Assembly: GCF_014199255.1 (NCBI RefSeq)
Contig: NZ_JACIJF010000020.1
Span: forward strand, 1-58,568
DNA: 58,568 nucleotides
Direction of reading: 5' to 3'
DNA from: Sphingomonas xinjiangensis
Lineage (GTDB): Bacteria > Pseudomonadota > Alphaproteobacteria > Sphingomonadales > Sphingomonadaceae
The notes beneath the pieces are model-generated. The model saw only the letters and a program-made list of their open reading frames with translations. It was not told where the DNA came from and searched no databases. Made by a program: the position numbers and the translations under genes. The stretch's first letter is position 1; every line of letters starts with the position of its first letter. Shown here piece by piece: positions 43,801 through 51,635 of the stretch.

Positions 43801-44981
43801 GCCTCCACTGCGCTCTGGAATATCGCGCTGGCATCGTCGGGACTGATCGGCACCAACAGACGCGCATAAGCGAGCAGCGCTTTTGATTTTTCGTCTGCAC
43901 CGATACGGCGTCCGCGAATTGCCACGACCGATTTGGTGATATCGGCGAGCATGTCCGCGTGCAGTTCCGAGCGAAGCGCGATGCGCTCTCCGAATGCGAG
44001 ATCGGGGGCAAGGTCTCCGGTTCCCCATCGTCCATGCACGCGCCGCGCCGTGGACAGCAGCAGGTTTGAATCGGCGCCGTGCGCGGCCAGAAGCATCATG
44101 GTGCGCGCCGCCGCCTGGGCGAGCGCGCTTCCGCTCAAATCGCGCGCCAAACTCCAACTATTGTCTTCGCGCTTCTTGGCTGCCGCTTCCAGCATTTCCG
44201 CGAGCGCGGCCGGGTCAGAGGCGACGACCAGCGCGGTCGCAGTGGCCGCGTAGATCGGGAAGATCGCGTTCGTGAGCTCGTTGAGCTTGCGGTCCGCATC
44301 GTCCTCGCGCCAGGCACGGCGCTCTTTCTCTTCCTTCGTTTCCGGCTCGGGACGCGGGACATATAGGTCGGTCGACACCGGCGTCGCCTTGGCACGGGCA
44401 GCACGGAGTGCATGCGCACGAAACAGCAAGTCCAGACTTGCGGTCGCGCTGATGAACTGATTCTCGATCCGTCTGTTAGCAGGCTGCAAAATGGCGTCGA
44501 GGAAGTCATCCACCATGGTCTTCGCTGCAGCCTCGGTGGCCAGCAGCTCGCACCCCGACATGATGATATCGATAATCCAGCCACGCAGATCCGTCGTCGA
44601 TGTCTGACCCGACAGGAAGCGCTCTATGTCGAGCCGACGCCGCAGCAGCGCGGCGATTCCTGCCGCGAGGCGGCTCGAATCGACAGTCTCGCCGGCTATC
44701 GTCATCGGCACGAGTAGGAACGGCTCTTCCCAGGGTTTCAGGACACCGGTTGCGAGAATCCGATGAAGGAGATCGCCCTCGCCCTGCGCAAGAAGGCGGG
44801 GCACCAACTGCCTTGCGACCTTCAGCCGCAGCCGCCTCGGTCGCCAGGTGCCAAGTGCTTCCAGTGCCTCTGCCGGCCCCTTTATGCGCAGCACGGTCTC
44901 GATGTTGGCCGTGACATCCGAAACCTCGACTCGCCAGTCGCGCCGATCGCGCTCGGCTGTGCTATCCTGGCGCTCGGCCAT
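40884..44981 (-). CDS. 1365-residue helical-repeat protein, probable C-terminal part of the STAND protein
   Basis: Long alpha-helical protein without an NTPase or nuclease motif that I can see. Helical repeats run through most of it; a HEAT-like unit is visible as CLGDYDVRVRWRAAHAMRRL near residue 830. The last 250 residues (from about YLLVAGDWRIATYERSET) look like a separate mixed domain rich in Trp and acidic residues. The start at ATG 44981 is suspicious: the frame stays open for another 27 well-coding codons upstream (LIQKQVVDANAGDHV, then SLREGRRLIRAW) but has no start codon there, and it abuts the stop of the STAND gene in the -1 frame. I infer that it is the sensor superhelix of one longer protein, or a coupled subunit. 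Confidence 0.8.
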   Translation of the reverse strand: MAERQDSTAERDRRDWRVEVSDVTANIETVLRIKGPAEALEALGTWRPRRLRLKVARQLVPRLLAQGEGDLLHRILATGVLKPWEEPFLLVPMTIAGETVDSSRLAAGIAALLRRRLDIERFLSGQTSTTDLRGWIIDIIMSGCELLATEAAAKTMVDDFLDAILQPANRRIENQFISATASLDLLFRAHALRAARAKATPVSTDLYVPRPEPETKEEKERRAWREDDADRKLNELTNAIFPIYAATATALVVASDPAALAEMLEAAAKKREDNSWSLARDLSGSALAQAAARTMMLLAAHGADSNLLLSTARRVHGRWGTGDLAPDLAFGERIALRSELHADMLADITKSVVAIRGRRIGADEKSKALLAYARLLVPISPDDASAIFQSAVEAASQLDREIIGQLKLLAVLFKQGRADVADRRTAARELSEVLADAAIRLDGEGELPWDSVMDALAQLDLPLALANAAKWEDANLASFRKTLEPVLKSGLATGLVSPSVAMALALMMQGDHGVVEAALQHLPSDAPLAAFLEEAAWDALIRHDHRDNEKLIARVEKVQSPGFMGNALLQRGAFLAKLPEVKRGRASDGLGGIDRSSKATTPRPGWARDVLLDTEKLEQEIKAALNVARASKIYISASEVVGWAAGNVGLRDRTAFLDALSGVKIGVGGEVVERLLTLLPQWDSPAVRHWASSKLPGVITRRLPDFIRYIAHGETSLPKAIEWTGMASASVVDLMLRGVELHGQAFSGDQVFALAVLIAGQLGSQSAAGTATWYARRLADRIDLEDRDQIWASEDIPVGVPEAVARFLYACLGDYDVRVRWRAAHAMRRLARLGATAELQALTREHGRKTETVFRSPALDFYWIAARMWFVIAFDRIAGEVPQVATLAGTELLRTALDQDFPHILLTSFARDACLKLAAASVLPLDKDTRHALECVGKSTLEPVERPDWSARGTRKPLSIDKERRFDFDPMDTIPHWYDRVLDAFADVSQAQLLAEAENWIIDRWGYDGKIRSYEAERRGHRFSEREWSLASNGHGANPTLERLNTHLEWHALWCAVGQLMKTEPLAAIPDSDWDAMARRVSGEMLTQPPHWSTDIRQPVPLREDFWRQPSEPLGTWVDQVTEAEMRSELMPADRPKYLLVAGDWRIATYERSETVAFSSALVDPELAPSLLRTLQTMESAWDYGLPGDGDESDHDEAEHGPYQMIPWLRTISAVGDIDELDPLRGNASLIDWMPGHRVSGAHGLARNHEGRISWSSPGKPPMFLYEVWGENERDEERYQAQQFVSGRRLLVEREQLREFLAAEGLELVIEVEIRREGRNSRRSYDAEDQTPEAAYDRVYRFDGDGGFHVAEGYIGRWAGDRSAA

Positions 44982-45058
44982 CCATGCGCGGATCAGGCGT
45001 CTGCCTTCGCGGAGCGAGACGTGATCGCCCGCATTGGCATCGACGACCTGCTTCTGGA

Positions 45059-47275
45059 TCAGAAAGGCGCCTGATAGGCGATCTGCTCAGGGTCGGTCAG
45101 GATCAGCCGGCCGGCTGTCTCCGGCGCAAAGCGGACGGCAAGATCAGGATTGTTTGCGAGCAGCGCACGGAGTGCGCGCTCGGTCTTCAACCCTTCGCCG
45201 CCGATCAACAGGAATCGCATCGCGCGCGCAGCATCGCCCGCCTGGCGACAAGCGAGAATCGCAAGACGCAGGCGGATAAGCTCCGCTTCGCGGCGCTCCA
45301 CGGGATCGAGGATCACGGGCGGCGACGGTTCTTCCTCGACCAAGTTCAGCAGATCGGCGCCGCGGTCCGCAGACAGGAGCGCGCCCGCGACGTGCTGCGC
45401 GGCATAGGCATCGGTCTTGCACCGCGCGAAAAGCCATTCGGCGGTTCGGCGCGTAATCTCGTTAAGCGCCGACGCGCCCTCTTTGCGCACGAAATCCTCA
45501 AAATCCTCGTCGGCAAACCCGACCTGATCGCCGCGCAAACGGATCGCCGGTGCCATGTCGGTACAGATGTCGATCAACGCTGGGACGGGAATATCGAGGA
45601 CGCCGCTCAAGTCCGTCAGCGGTACAGGGCGGGCAAGCGCAATCAATCCTGCACAATATTTCGCGACGTCAGCCGGATTGCCGCTCTTGCCGAGCGCCAG
45701 CCGGAATTGTTCGCGAAATACCTGATCCAGCGACCGGCTACCGGGCAGGAGGCGGTCGATGGCGAGTTCTGGCGCAGCCCCGCCTAGGTCCAAGGCATAG
45801 GCCTGGACGCGCGGCACGCCGTGCGTCAGCTCATGGAAAAGATCGAGCCACTCGGCCGGCGCGTTCCAGACCGACTGCACATGGGCTTCGGTCTCGGCAC
45901 GACTGAACGGCTGGAGCTCGATCGGCAAATAATTGCCAGGCAGAGCGACCTCCGGCAACCGGCCGGTGCGCGCGGTGACGACGAACCGCACATTTGCTGG
46001 CAGCTCGCCCAGTTCGAGAAAATCCCGAATGAAACTCTGTTCCGCTGGCTTGCGGGCGGCGGCGGCGGTGACGGAATTGTCGGCCGCGTCGACTGCGATC
46101 ACGATCAAGCCATGGGGATATTCGGCCGCATGCGCCCTGGCAGCATGGCAAAGACGATTCCAGAACAGCCGTGCCGGGTCGCTGAACTGATGCCGCCCGA
46201 GCAGGATGGGCAATCGAAGCCGGGTCGCAAGCTCGTTGCTTAGCTGCAGGAAAGCGTCGATCGGGCGATGCCGCAGCGCAGCCGCGTCGAGATAGGTGCC
46301 GCCACCATAGCAATCGAAGGTGACCATTACCGAATGGCCCGGGAGGGCCGCCTCGATCTGCTGGAGCGCAGTCGTCTTGCCGATTCCACCGACACCGTGA
46401 AGGCAGATGCGCTGCTCGCCGGCGAGAAGTTTCGAGGCCGCGTCGGCTACGCTTGCCCGCGGTACCCGGTTCGCGACCGGCTTTAGTTCCGCAGGACATG
46501 GAAACAGCGCGCCCATGTCCGCGACGCCCAACCCGATGAGTATTTTCTCCTTGGTGATCACCTCCCCCGCGAACTCCGGCCGCATTCGATGCCGGATGAA
46601 CTGCCGCAGTTTGGCGACCGCCGTTTGCATCTCGAGATCGGTCCAGCCGGCCATGTCGCCGAGCAGCTTGTCCTCGATGGCGAAGCGAGACCCCGTGCTG
46701 CCGTCGAAGCGGAGCGCGCCGGCGAAGAGCGGCAGATCTTTTTTGGCTAAGCCGGAAGCGTAGGCCAGCTTGATTTCGTCCGTGGCTTGCCCCGTCGGAC
46801 GGTCGCGAGACACCGCGACATCACCGGCCGCGATCTTCACAGTCGCGGCGGCCAAGGCCTCGGCAATGGGCTGGTTGGTGACCAGCGATACCTGGATCGG
46901 GCCCTTGGGCTTCAATCTCCGGATTCCCGACCAGGCTTTCGCCAAGCGATGGAGCACGCTGTCCTCGCGCTTTTCGCCTTGCCAGATCCGCGCGACAGTC
47001 CAGGTGGCCGTAGGATTGGCCGCCGAATATTTGAGCTGTTCGATCACGATGCGATCGGCGTCGGACGCGCTGCGTCCACCTTCGTAGAGCGCGCAATCGA
47101 CACCATCCCAAGTCGAATCTACCACACCGGTCGCGTCGGTCGGGACGATGCCCTCGACCGTCATTGCCTGTAGCGGATCGCGGTCATCAAGGAGCCGCAT
47201 CGCATGCCGCGCGGCCCAGAGTTCATGGAAATCGTCGCCGGTATTGGACCCCCGGGCGCCTGTAAAATCGCTCAC
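45059..47275 (-). CDS. nuclease-STAND NTPase (Avs-like), N-terminal part
   Basis: About 738 residues from GTG 47275 (VSDFTGARGSN); an upstream ATG at 47428 is possible, but its 51 extra residues look non-coding. Residues about 8-140 resemble a Mrr/DUF4297 (Cap4-type) nuclease: GDDFHELWAARHAMRLL, VEG, then WDGVDCALYEGG and IVIEQLKYS, giving a D (60) ... E-x2-K (79-82) PD-(D/E)xK-like core. The NTPase follows, with Walker A LHGVGGIGKTTAL (about 292-304), Walker B LIVIAVDAADN (396) and sensor FVVTARTGR (about 435), then a winged-helix region and the first helical repeats. Avs-type STAND proteins sense phage proteins and cleave DNA. The frame ends at TGA 45059-45061. Confidence 0.85.
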   Translation of the reverse strand: MSDFTGARGSNTGDDFHELWAARHAMRLLDDRDPLQAMTVEGIVPTDATGVVDSTWDGVDCALYEGGRSASDADRIVIEQLKYSAANPTATWTVARIWQGEKREDSVLHRLAKAWSGIRRLKPKGPIQVSLVTNQPIAEALAAATVKIAAGDVAVSRDRPTGQATDEIKLAYASGLAKKDLPLFAGALRFDGSTGSRFAIEDKLLGDMAGWTDLEMQTAVAKLRQFIRHRMRPEFAGEVITKEKILIGLGVADMGALFPCPAELKPVANRVPRASVADAASKLLAGEQRICLHGVGGIGKTTALQQIEAALPGHSVMVTFDCYGGGTYLDAAALRHRPIDAFLQLSNELATRLRLPILLGRHQFSDPARLFWNRLCHAARAHAAEYPHGLIVIAVDAADNSVTAAAARKPAEQSFIRDFLELGELPANVRFVVTARTGRLPEVALPGNYLPIELQPFSRAETEAHVQSVWNAPAEWLDLFHELTHGVPRVQAYALDLGGAAPELAIDRLLPGSRSLDQVFREQFRLALGKSGNPADVAKYCAGLIALARPVPLTDLSGVLDIPVPALIDICTDMAPAIRLRGDQVGFADEDFEDFVRKEGASALNEITRRTAEWLFARCKTDAYAAQHVAGALLSADRGADLLNLVEEEPSPPVILDPVERREAELIRLRLAILACRQAGDAARAMRFLLIGGEGLKTERALRALLANNPDLAVRFAPETAGRLILTDPEQIAYQAPF

Positions 47276-47557
47276 CTGTTCTACCCTGCCCGTTCGATCC
47301 GGATCGGTTCTATTCGTCCTCCCGCCCTCGCTCTCGAAAGTGGCGCTGATCCCAAAATGCTTTTCGGGAACGGCGCGCTTACTCAAACGACGATGGGTAT
47401 CGTTCTCTATAAGTTCCCTTTTCGGCAACTACAACGTGTTCCACGCCCTTGGTAAGGCGCTGGAGCTTCAAGAGGGCGTTAACTTGGACAACGAATAACT
47501 CGTCAATGCACTGATTGCGGAGTTTTCTGCCCGCACCCGTTCAGGAGGCGACGAGCG
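47276..47557. other. promoter region between the STAND gene and a small plus-strand gene
   Basis: A divergent region of 282 bases; the possible longer start of the STAND gene lies inside it. It contains AT-richer blocks (for example TAAGTTCCCTTTTCGGCAAC near 47410), but no operator or promoter motif I can name with confidence. Confidence 0.35.
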
Positions 47558-47782
47558 TTGTTTCTACCATCGAGACAAGAGTTTCTGCTAGCTATCGCCG
47601 AACAGATCAAAGACGAACGGGGTTCGCGCAGCCTATACTATATCGCGGAACACCTAGGTGCCGCTGTGTTGAAGAGGAACGAGACAGAAATTGCCTTCTG
47701 GAAGGCTATCGCTCTGCACCATCATACCATGCAGGAACAGCCAAGGCGCCTCGAAAAGTCGGCAGTCATTGGCCATAGCTAA
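47558..47782 (+). CDS. small DUF6961-like protein
   Basis: A 74-residue protein starting at TTG 47558, with a perfect AGGAGG nine bases upstream. The body (EFLLAIAEQIKDERGSRSLY, then YIAEHLGAAVLKRNETEIAF, WKAIALHHH) matches my memory of short sphingomonad DUF6961 proteins: two helices with a Y-I-A-E-x-I/L-G motif and a W-K/R-x-I/V-A motif. Function unknown. It is divergent from the STAND operon, so it may simply be a background gene at the edge of the defence insertion. Confidence 0.6.
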   Translation: MFLPSRQEFLLAIAEQIKDERGSRSLYYIAEHLGAAVLKRNETEIAFWKAIALHHHTMQEQPRRLEKSAVIGHS

Positions 47783-48148
47783 AAGGTGACCGGGGGCAGC
47801 GAAGGCGGCCGATGGAACGGAAACGGTTGGACAATCGGCCGCTGCCTGATTTCCACCTCATGAAGCGATCGGGTTGTTGCCGGCCCAAACTAAGACCTTC
47901 CGCGCAGGTAAGCCAAACATGAACCGATGGCAGGTTCTGGGAAGCGCGCGAGCAGACCTAAACGGCAGCTACTGGCGCCCTGCTGCCGCAGGACGATGCC
48001 AGACGGCATGTTCGCCCATTGCTGATCGTTCCATCGAATGGTTAAGGATCAGGCTGCCGCCAGCCCGTCCGAGAGTCGCGGGTCCGCTCCTGGAGCGAAA
48101 AGCAGCCTGTCGGCTGTCGCCCCATTTGCAGACATCTGCTCACCTGCG
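47783..48148. other. gap, nothing recognised
   Basis: 366 bases between the small DUF6961-like gene and the DsbA-like gene. The frame of the DsbA-like gene is open back to 48038, but this part (MVKDQAAASPSESRGS) is low-complexity and precedes a clear signal region, so I do not count it as coding. No hairpin or operator stands out. Confidence 0.4.
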
Positions 48149-48814
48149 ATGAAGCACGACATGAGAGCCAAAGCATCGCTCAACCGTCGACACGCGATAC
48201 AGCTCGGTGCCGTACTCTGCGGCGGCTGGGCAATCGGACAGGTCCTGAGGCGAACGGCACCAATCGGGCGTGACGTTAGCCGCTCTGATGCATTGCTTGA
48301 AATCTTGAAAGGTGGTGCATCGCCGACCTCGGGTCCCGCCAGCGCCTCCTTGCGCCTCGCCGTATTCACCGATTACCGTTGCCCTGCTTGTCGGCAGGCC
48401 TACCCCGCAATGGAGGAAGCGGTACGTGACGACGGTGACCTGCAGGTCATCTACAAGGATTGGCCCATTTTCGGTCCGATCTCAGAGCGTGCCGCGAGTG
48501 TAGCCCTCGCGAGTGCGGAGCAGGGGATCTATGTTGAAGTTCATCATCGTTTGATGACGGACAATCGGAGCATCGACGAGGCCGTGCTCCGTGAGGCTCT
48601 TACGGAGGCCGGCGGCGAATGGGGGCGCGCTCAGGAGTATCTCAAGTCCAACGGATCGAAGATTGCGGCTCGTCTCGAAGCCAATACCAAGCAGGCCTTT
48701 CGTATCGGATTATCTGGCACCCCGGGATTCATCGCCGGCCCGCTTCTTGTGGTGGGCGCAATCGATAAGAGGGACTTCAGCCGGCTGTTTGCGAAGGCGC
48801 GAGCCGCGAGTTGA
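48149..48814 (+). CDS. DsbA-family thiol:disulfide oxidoreductase
   Basis: A 221-residue periplasmic thioredoxin-fold protein. A basic N-terminus and hydrophobic segment (SLNRRHAIQLGAVLCGGWAI) act as signal or anchor. The active site is CPAC in VFTDYRCPACRQAYPAM, followed by VIYKDWPIFGPISERAA, an inserted helical domain, and the cis-Pro loop GLSGTPGFIAGPLLVVG. This is the DsbA/DsbG-like layout with D-W-P, common in alphaproteobacterial oxidases. Start ATG 48149 (MKHDMRAKASLNRR) is chosen because it leads directly into the signal. Substrates unknown; it lies between the STAND operon and the copper cluster. Confidence 0.85.
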   Translation: MKHDMRAKASLNRRHAIQLGAVLCGGWAIGQVLRRTAPIGRDVSRSDALLEILKGGASPTSGPASASLRLAVFTDYRCPACRQAYPAMEEAVRDDGDLQVIYKDWPIFGPISERAASVALASAEQGIYVEVHHRLMTDNRSIDEAVLREALTEAGGEWGRAQEYLKSNGSKIAARLEANTKQAFRIGLSGTPGFIAGPLLVVGAIDKRDFSRLFAKARAAS

Positions 48815-48907
48815 GAGGAGCGTCCGACGTAGGCCGCCGTTTCTCAAAACCGCCTGTCCGCAAGCGCCCCAGTTGCGGACGTAAGGAAGCCATGACACGT
48901 TGCCCGA

Positions 48908-49087
48908 ATGCTGTCGTTCGTGCGCTCTTCATGGTTCACTCTTAGCGTGGCGTCATTGTCGATCGTGCTCGGCACTATTCTACCCGACGAACGCATGGCG
49001 CTCTTCGGGTTTGCTGCGACCGCAGCCTTTTGGGGCTTTATAGATTGGATCGCTGGTAGCAGCGATGACAGCCGAAAGGTCCGGTAG
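48908..49087 (+). CDS. possible 59-residue membrane protein
   Basis: Short frame from ATG 48908 to TAG 49087. Two hydrophobic stretches are separated by a short polar loop: SSWFTLSVASLSIVLGTIL, then PDERM, then ALFGFAATAAFWGFIDWIAG, ending in a charged tail (SDDSRKVR). This is the pattern of a small two-helix inner-membrane protein. There is no strong ribosome site and no recognised family, so it may be chance. Confidence 0.4.
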   Translation: MLSFVRSSWFTLSVASLSIVLGTILPDERMALFGFAATAAFWGFIDWIAGSSDDSRKVR

Positions 49088-49490
49088 CGCCCGGTTTGTA
49101 CGGACGAAGGACGGTCGGCAAGCGCCCAATAGCGACCATTCTAGCTGCCGTCGCCGCTGCTCTAAAGCGGACGTTGGTTCAGGTGTGATGCTACCACCGG
49201 AAGTGGGCCGGTGTCGGGCCGGCAGCTTCAAACAGGTTAACCGGCCAAGCCGGACGTTTCTTCGTCGCGATCACTCGGCCGGGATGTGCCATCAATCTCG
49301 GTCGAAGATCGCCGCCCGCTAATGGAGCTCGCCCCGATGCGGCGAGCACCAATCGGCGTGCGTCTGCATCAGTATCATTGGTCCCACGTTGCAGGTTCCG
49401 CTCAGACGTCCGTCGGACTGAAACCAGCAGTTCAGCGAGTGCGGACCCGATCAGTGCGTAAGGTCGCCTGAAAGTGCAGCTAGGGACGTC
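49088..49490. other. gap before the copper cluster, nothing recognised
   Basis: About 400 bases. Overlapping short frames exist on both strands but none has coding-like composition plus a ribosome site. GGGCCGGTGTCGGGCCGGCAG near 49206 has internal repeats but no clear stem with a loop. Confidence 0.4.
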
Positions 49491-50405
49491 TTACTCCCCG
49501 ACCGTGAGCGGCTCCAAAGTTCCCAGCCACGCAACCAGCACGAGGATCGCAATTGCGCATCCAATCTCCAGCGCGAGGGACCGCCTCAGCGCACGCATGC
49601 CGTCATGCGGCGGAACGCCGTCCAGGTCCCGCTCGAGTGCGGGTGTGAGGCGAAAGCGGTTCACGGCAGCCAGCACGATCATGGCGGCGAAGACCGCCAA
49701 CTTGGCGAGCAGCAGCTGTCCATAGAGGGCGACCAGCAGATCGGCGATCCCGGGCAGCCCGACGATGAGCCAGGTGTTGGCAAGACCGCTTGCGACGAGG
49801 ATCATCACCGCCATGGTGCCCGTGCGGGCGAACCCATGAAGTGCGGCATGCGACAGCCGCAGGTGGGCTGCGTCGATGCGTTCAGCTGGACGGAACACCA
49901 GCAGCACCAGCGCCAGGAGTGCGCCGATCCAAGCGCCCGCCGCGAGAAGGTGCGCCACGTCGGAAGCGAGGTGCAGCCAGCGCGTGGCCCCCTCCGACAT
50001 CGCGCCGTGGCCGCTCCAGGCAAGGCTGCCCAGCGCGACCGCCGCTGCGGTCGCTGCCAGCGGGGCCGAAAAGCGACGCTCCGGAAGGGTCGCGACAAGG
50101 AAAATCATCACCAGCGCCGCGATCCTAACTATCCATGCCGTGCCCGCGCCGGTTTCGCTAAAAATCATGCTCAACATTTCGCCGTCGACCATGGTCACCG
50201 GGGTTCCCGACATGCTCGCAGCGAGCAGCAGCAGGCCTGCGACCGACAACCCAAGCCCAAGGGTGCAGGCGGCGAGCAGGATCGGGCGCACCGGTAGGCT
50301 TTGCCCGGTGTCTCGCAGCGAGGTGAGCACGAAGACGGGAAGGCCGAACGCCAGCATCAGGCCGAGGTAGAGCCCGAAGCGGACCGCAACGGTCGGCCAG
50401 TCCAT
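49491..50405 (-). CDS. copD: copper resistance protein CopD
   Basis: A 304-residue inner-membrane protein with about eight helices. The CopD domain is recognisable from SDVAHLLAAGAWIGALLALV with its conserved His and Trp, the central WSGHGA loop, and GLANTWLIVGLP. CopD works with periplasmic CopC to move copper across the inner membrane. The start (ATG 50405) is one base past the copC stop, so the two are a tight pair. It points away from the rest of the copper genes, implying its own promoter in the 50776-50919 region. Confidence 0.92.
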   Translation of the reverse strand: MDWPTVAVRFGLYLGLMLAFGLPVFVLTSLRDTGQSLPVRPILLAACTLGLGLSVAGLLLLAASMSGTPVTMVDGEMLSMIFSETGAGTAWIVRIAALVMIFLVATLPERRFSAPLAATAAAVALGSLAWSGHGAMSEGATRWLHLASDVAHLLAAGAWIGALLALVLLVFRPAERIDAAHLRLSHAALHGFARTGTMAVMILVASGLANTWLIVGLPGIADLLVALYGQLLLAKLAVFAAMIVLAAVNRFRLTPALERDLDGVPPHDGMRALRRSLALEIGCAIAILVLVAWLGTLEPLTVGE

Positions 50406-50406
50406 G

Positions 50407-50775
50407 TCAGCCTACCTTGAAGAGGTAGCCGCCCTTCACGCGGTGCGTGTCCACGGACACCACATGCCAGTCCACGCGGTACGTGCCTCTGGCAAGGGGC
50501 CGGGCGAACCTCACCGCCAGCGACTTTCCGTCGGCAGTCACGGTAGCCGGGATCCTCGTAGGTGCGTGCAATGCCATGCCGGGCATGCCCGTCATCGTCA
50601 CCTCGGCGCCCGAAAACTTCGGCAACAGGGTCTCCGAGAAGGTCAGCCGCAGCGTGCCGGTCGGCTTCACGGCCGCATTCGGCGCAGGCGTCGCGTTCAG
50701 CAGCTTGGGGTGCGCCAGCACCGGCGCGGCAACAAGTGACAGGGCGGTGGCAAGAGCGATGGTGTATCCGTGCAT
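50407..50775 (-). CDS. copC: periplasmic copper-binding protein CopC
   Basis: A 122-residue protein. The signal peptide is about 21 residues (ALATALSLVAAPVLA), after which the mature chain begins with His (HPKLLNATPAPNAAV). In CopC this N-terminal His plus later His/Asp form the Cu(II) site; the C-terminal HVVSVDTHRVKGGYLFKV supplies the second conserved His and Asp. A Met-containing stretch (VTMTGMPGMALH) may add a Cu(I) site. First gene of the copCD pair, divergent from the cnrYXH-like regulators. Confidence 0.92.
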   Translation of the reverse strand: MHGYTIALATALSLVAAPVLAHPKLLNATPAPNAAVKPTGTLRLTFSETLLPKFSGAEVTMTGMPGMALHAPTRIPATVTADGKSLAVRFARPLARGTYRVDWHVVSVDTHRVKGGYLFKVG

Positions 50776-50919
50776 TCGTGAACTCCGACTGCCGGCATCG
50801 TACCGGCGTCCCGATCATACGCATGCCCGGCATCGGCCCCTCGCATGATGACGACGGCGGACGGAAAAGTGCGAGGGCCATCGGCGTACGAGGCGTATAT
50901 GCAGGGTACGGAGTAGAAC
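50776..50919. promoter_or_regulatory. divergent promoter region, copCD versus regulator operon
   Basis: The 144 bases between the divergent copC and anti-sigma genes must hold both promoters. Since an ECF sigma gene lies in the plus-strand operon, its target promoter is expected here. GAACTCCGACTGCCGGCATC followed by GTACCG (50789-50814), and a CGTACGAGGCGTATATG block (50885-50901), are possible elements. I cannot choose between them. Confidence 0.35.
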
Positions 50920-51198
50920 ATGAATCACGACATCGACCAGCAGCTGCTGCGCATCGCCAGTGCCGATAATCCAGCCCTCGACGGCATCGAGGACGCGGTG
51001 TTCGCACGCATCCAGGCACGCCGTACCAGCGTCGGCACGGGCCTGGGCGCCGCGGCGCTTGCAGCCTTGGGCGCCGTTGCACTCGGCACCATGGCTGCCG
51101 GATCGGTCGCTACGCCGGCCTCGGCAGCGGCCACTCTGGACCCGATCGGAGCAGTGAGCTCGCTCGCACCCTCCACCCTTCTACTGGCCAGCCGATGA
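50920..51198 (+). CDS. CnrY-like membrane anti-sigma factor
   Basis: A 92-residue protein: a charged N-terminal helix (IDQQLLRIASADNPALDGIE), one membrane segment (about residues 41-62, AALAALGAVALGTMAAGSVA) and a short outer tail. No family motif is certain. The call rests on position and shape: it is the first of three overlapping genes followed by a CnrX-like sensor and an ECF sigma factor, exactly the CnrY-X-H order. The cytoplasmic helix would hold the sigma factor. Its stop overlaps the next start (ATGA). Confidence 0.65.
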   Translation: MNHDIDQQLLRIASADNPALDGIEDAVFARIQARRTSVGTGLGAAALAALGAVALGTMAAGSVATPASAAATLDPIGAVSSLAPSTLLLASR

Positions 51199-51635
51199 CG
51201 CGCGGCCGCTGGATGGCGCTGGTGGCGGTGGTCGCCTTCCTCGCAGCGATCGCGGGCGTGTTCGTCGGCCGCACGCTGATTCCCGCCCGCCATGCACAGG
51301 GATCGCAGCTCCATGAACTCCTGCATCACGGACTGAAGTTGGACGCCGACCAGCAGGCGCGGATCGAGGCGCTCGAACAGCGCTTCGCCGTGCGCCGTCG
51401 CGCGCTCGAGATGGAGCTGCGCGCCGACAACGCGCGCCTGGCCGACTCCATTCAGGCGGAGCACGGAAACGGCCCGCGCGTGGCCGCGGCCGTCGACGCC
51501 TCGCACGTCGCCATGGGCAAGCTCCAGAAGGAGACTCTGGCCCACGTCTTCGCGATGCGCCAGATCCTCAGGCCCGAGCAGACGGCAGCTTTCGATCGCG
51601 CGGTGACGAAGTCGCTTACCGCCGACGCGCGGTGA
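51195..51635 (+). CDS. CnrX-like periplasmic heavy-metal sensor
   Basis: A 146-residue membrane-anchored protein. One N-terminal helix (MALVAVVAFLAAIAGVFVG) is followed by a periplasmic four-helix hairpin. It opens LHELLHHGLKLDADQQARIE, with the His cluster placed as in CnrX metal sites, and continues with LEQRFAVRRRALEMEL and LRPEQTAAFDRAV, a pattern shared with CpxP/CnrX-type heavy-metal proteins. Metal binding would release the sigma factor through the anti-sigma protein. It overlaps both neighbours, and the next gene begins at a GTG within its stop. Confidence 0.85.
   Translation: MTRGRWMALVAVVAFLAAIAGVFVGRTLIPARHAQGSQLHELLHHGLKLDADQQARIEALEQRFAVRRRALEMELRADNARLADSIQAEHGNGPRVAAAVDASHVAMGKLQKETLAHVFAMRQILRPEQTAAFDRAVTKSLTADAR

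Noticed and set aside
47276..47428. 51-residue N-terminal extension of the STAND protein from ATG 47428
   Set aside because: Composition is poor and no domain is added; GTG 47275 leads directly into the nuclease-like region. Not excluded, only less likely.
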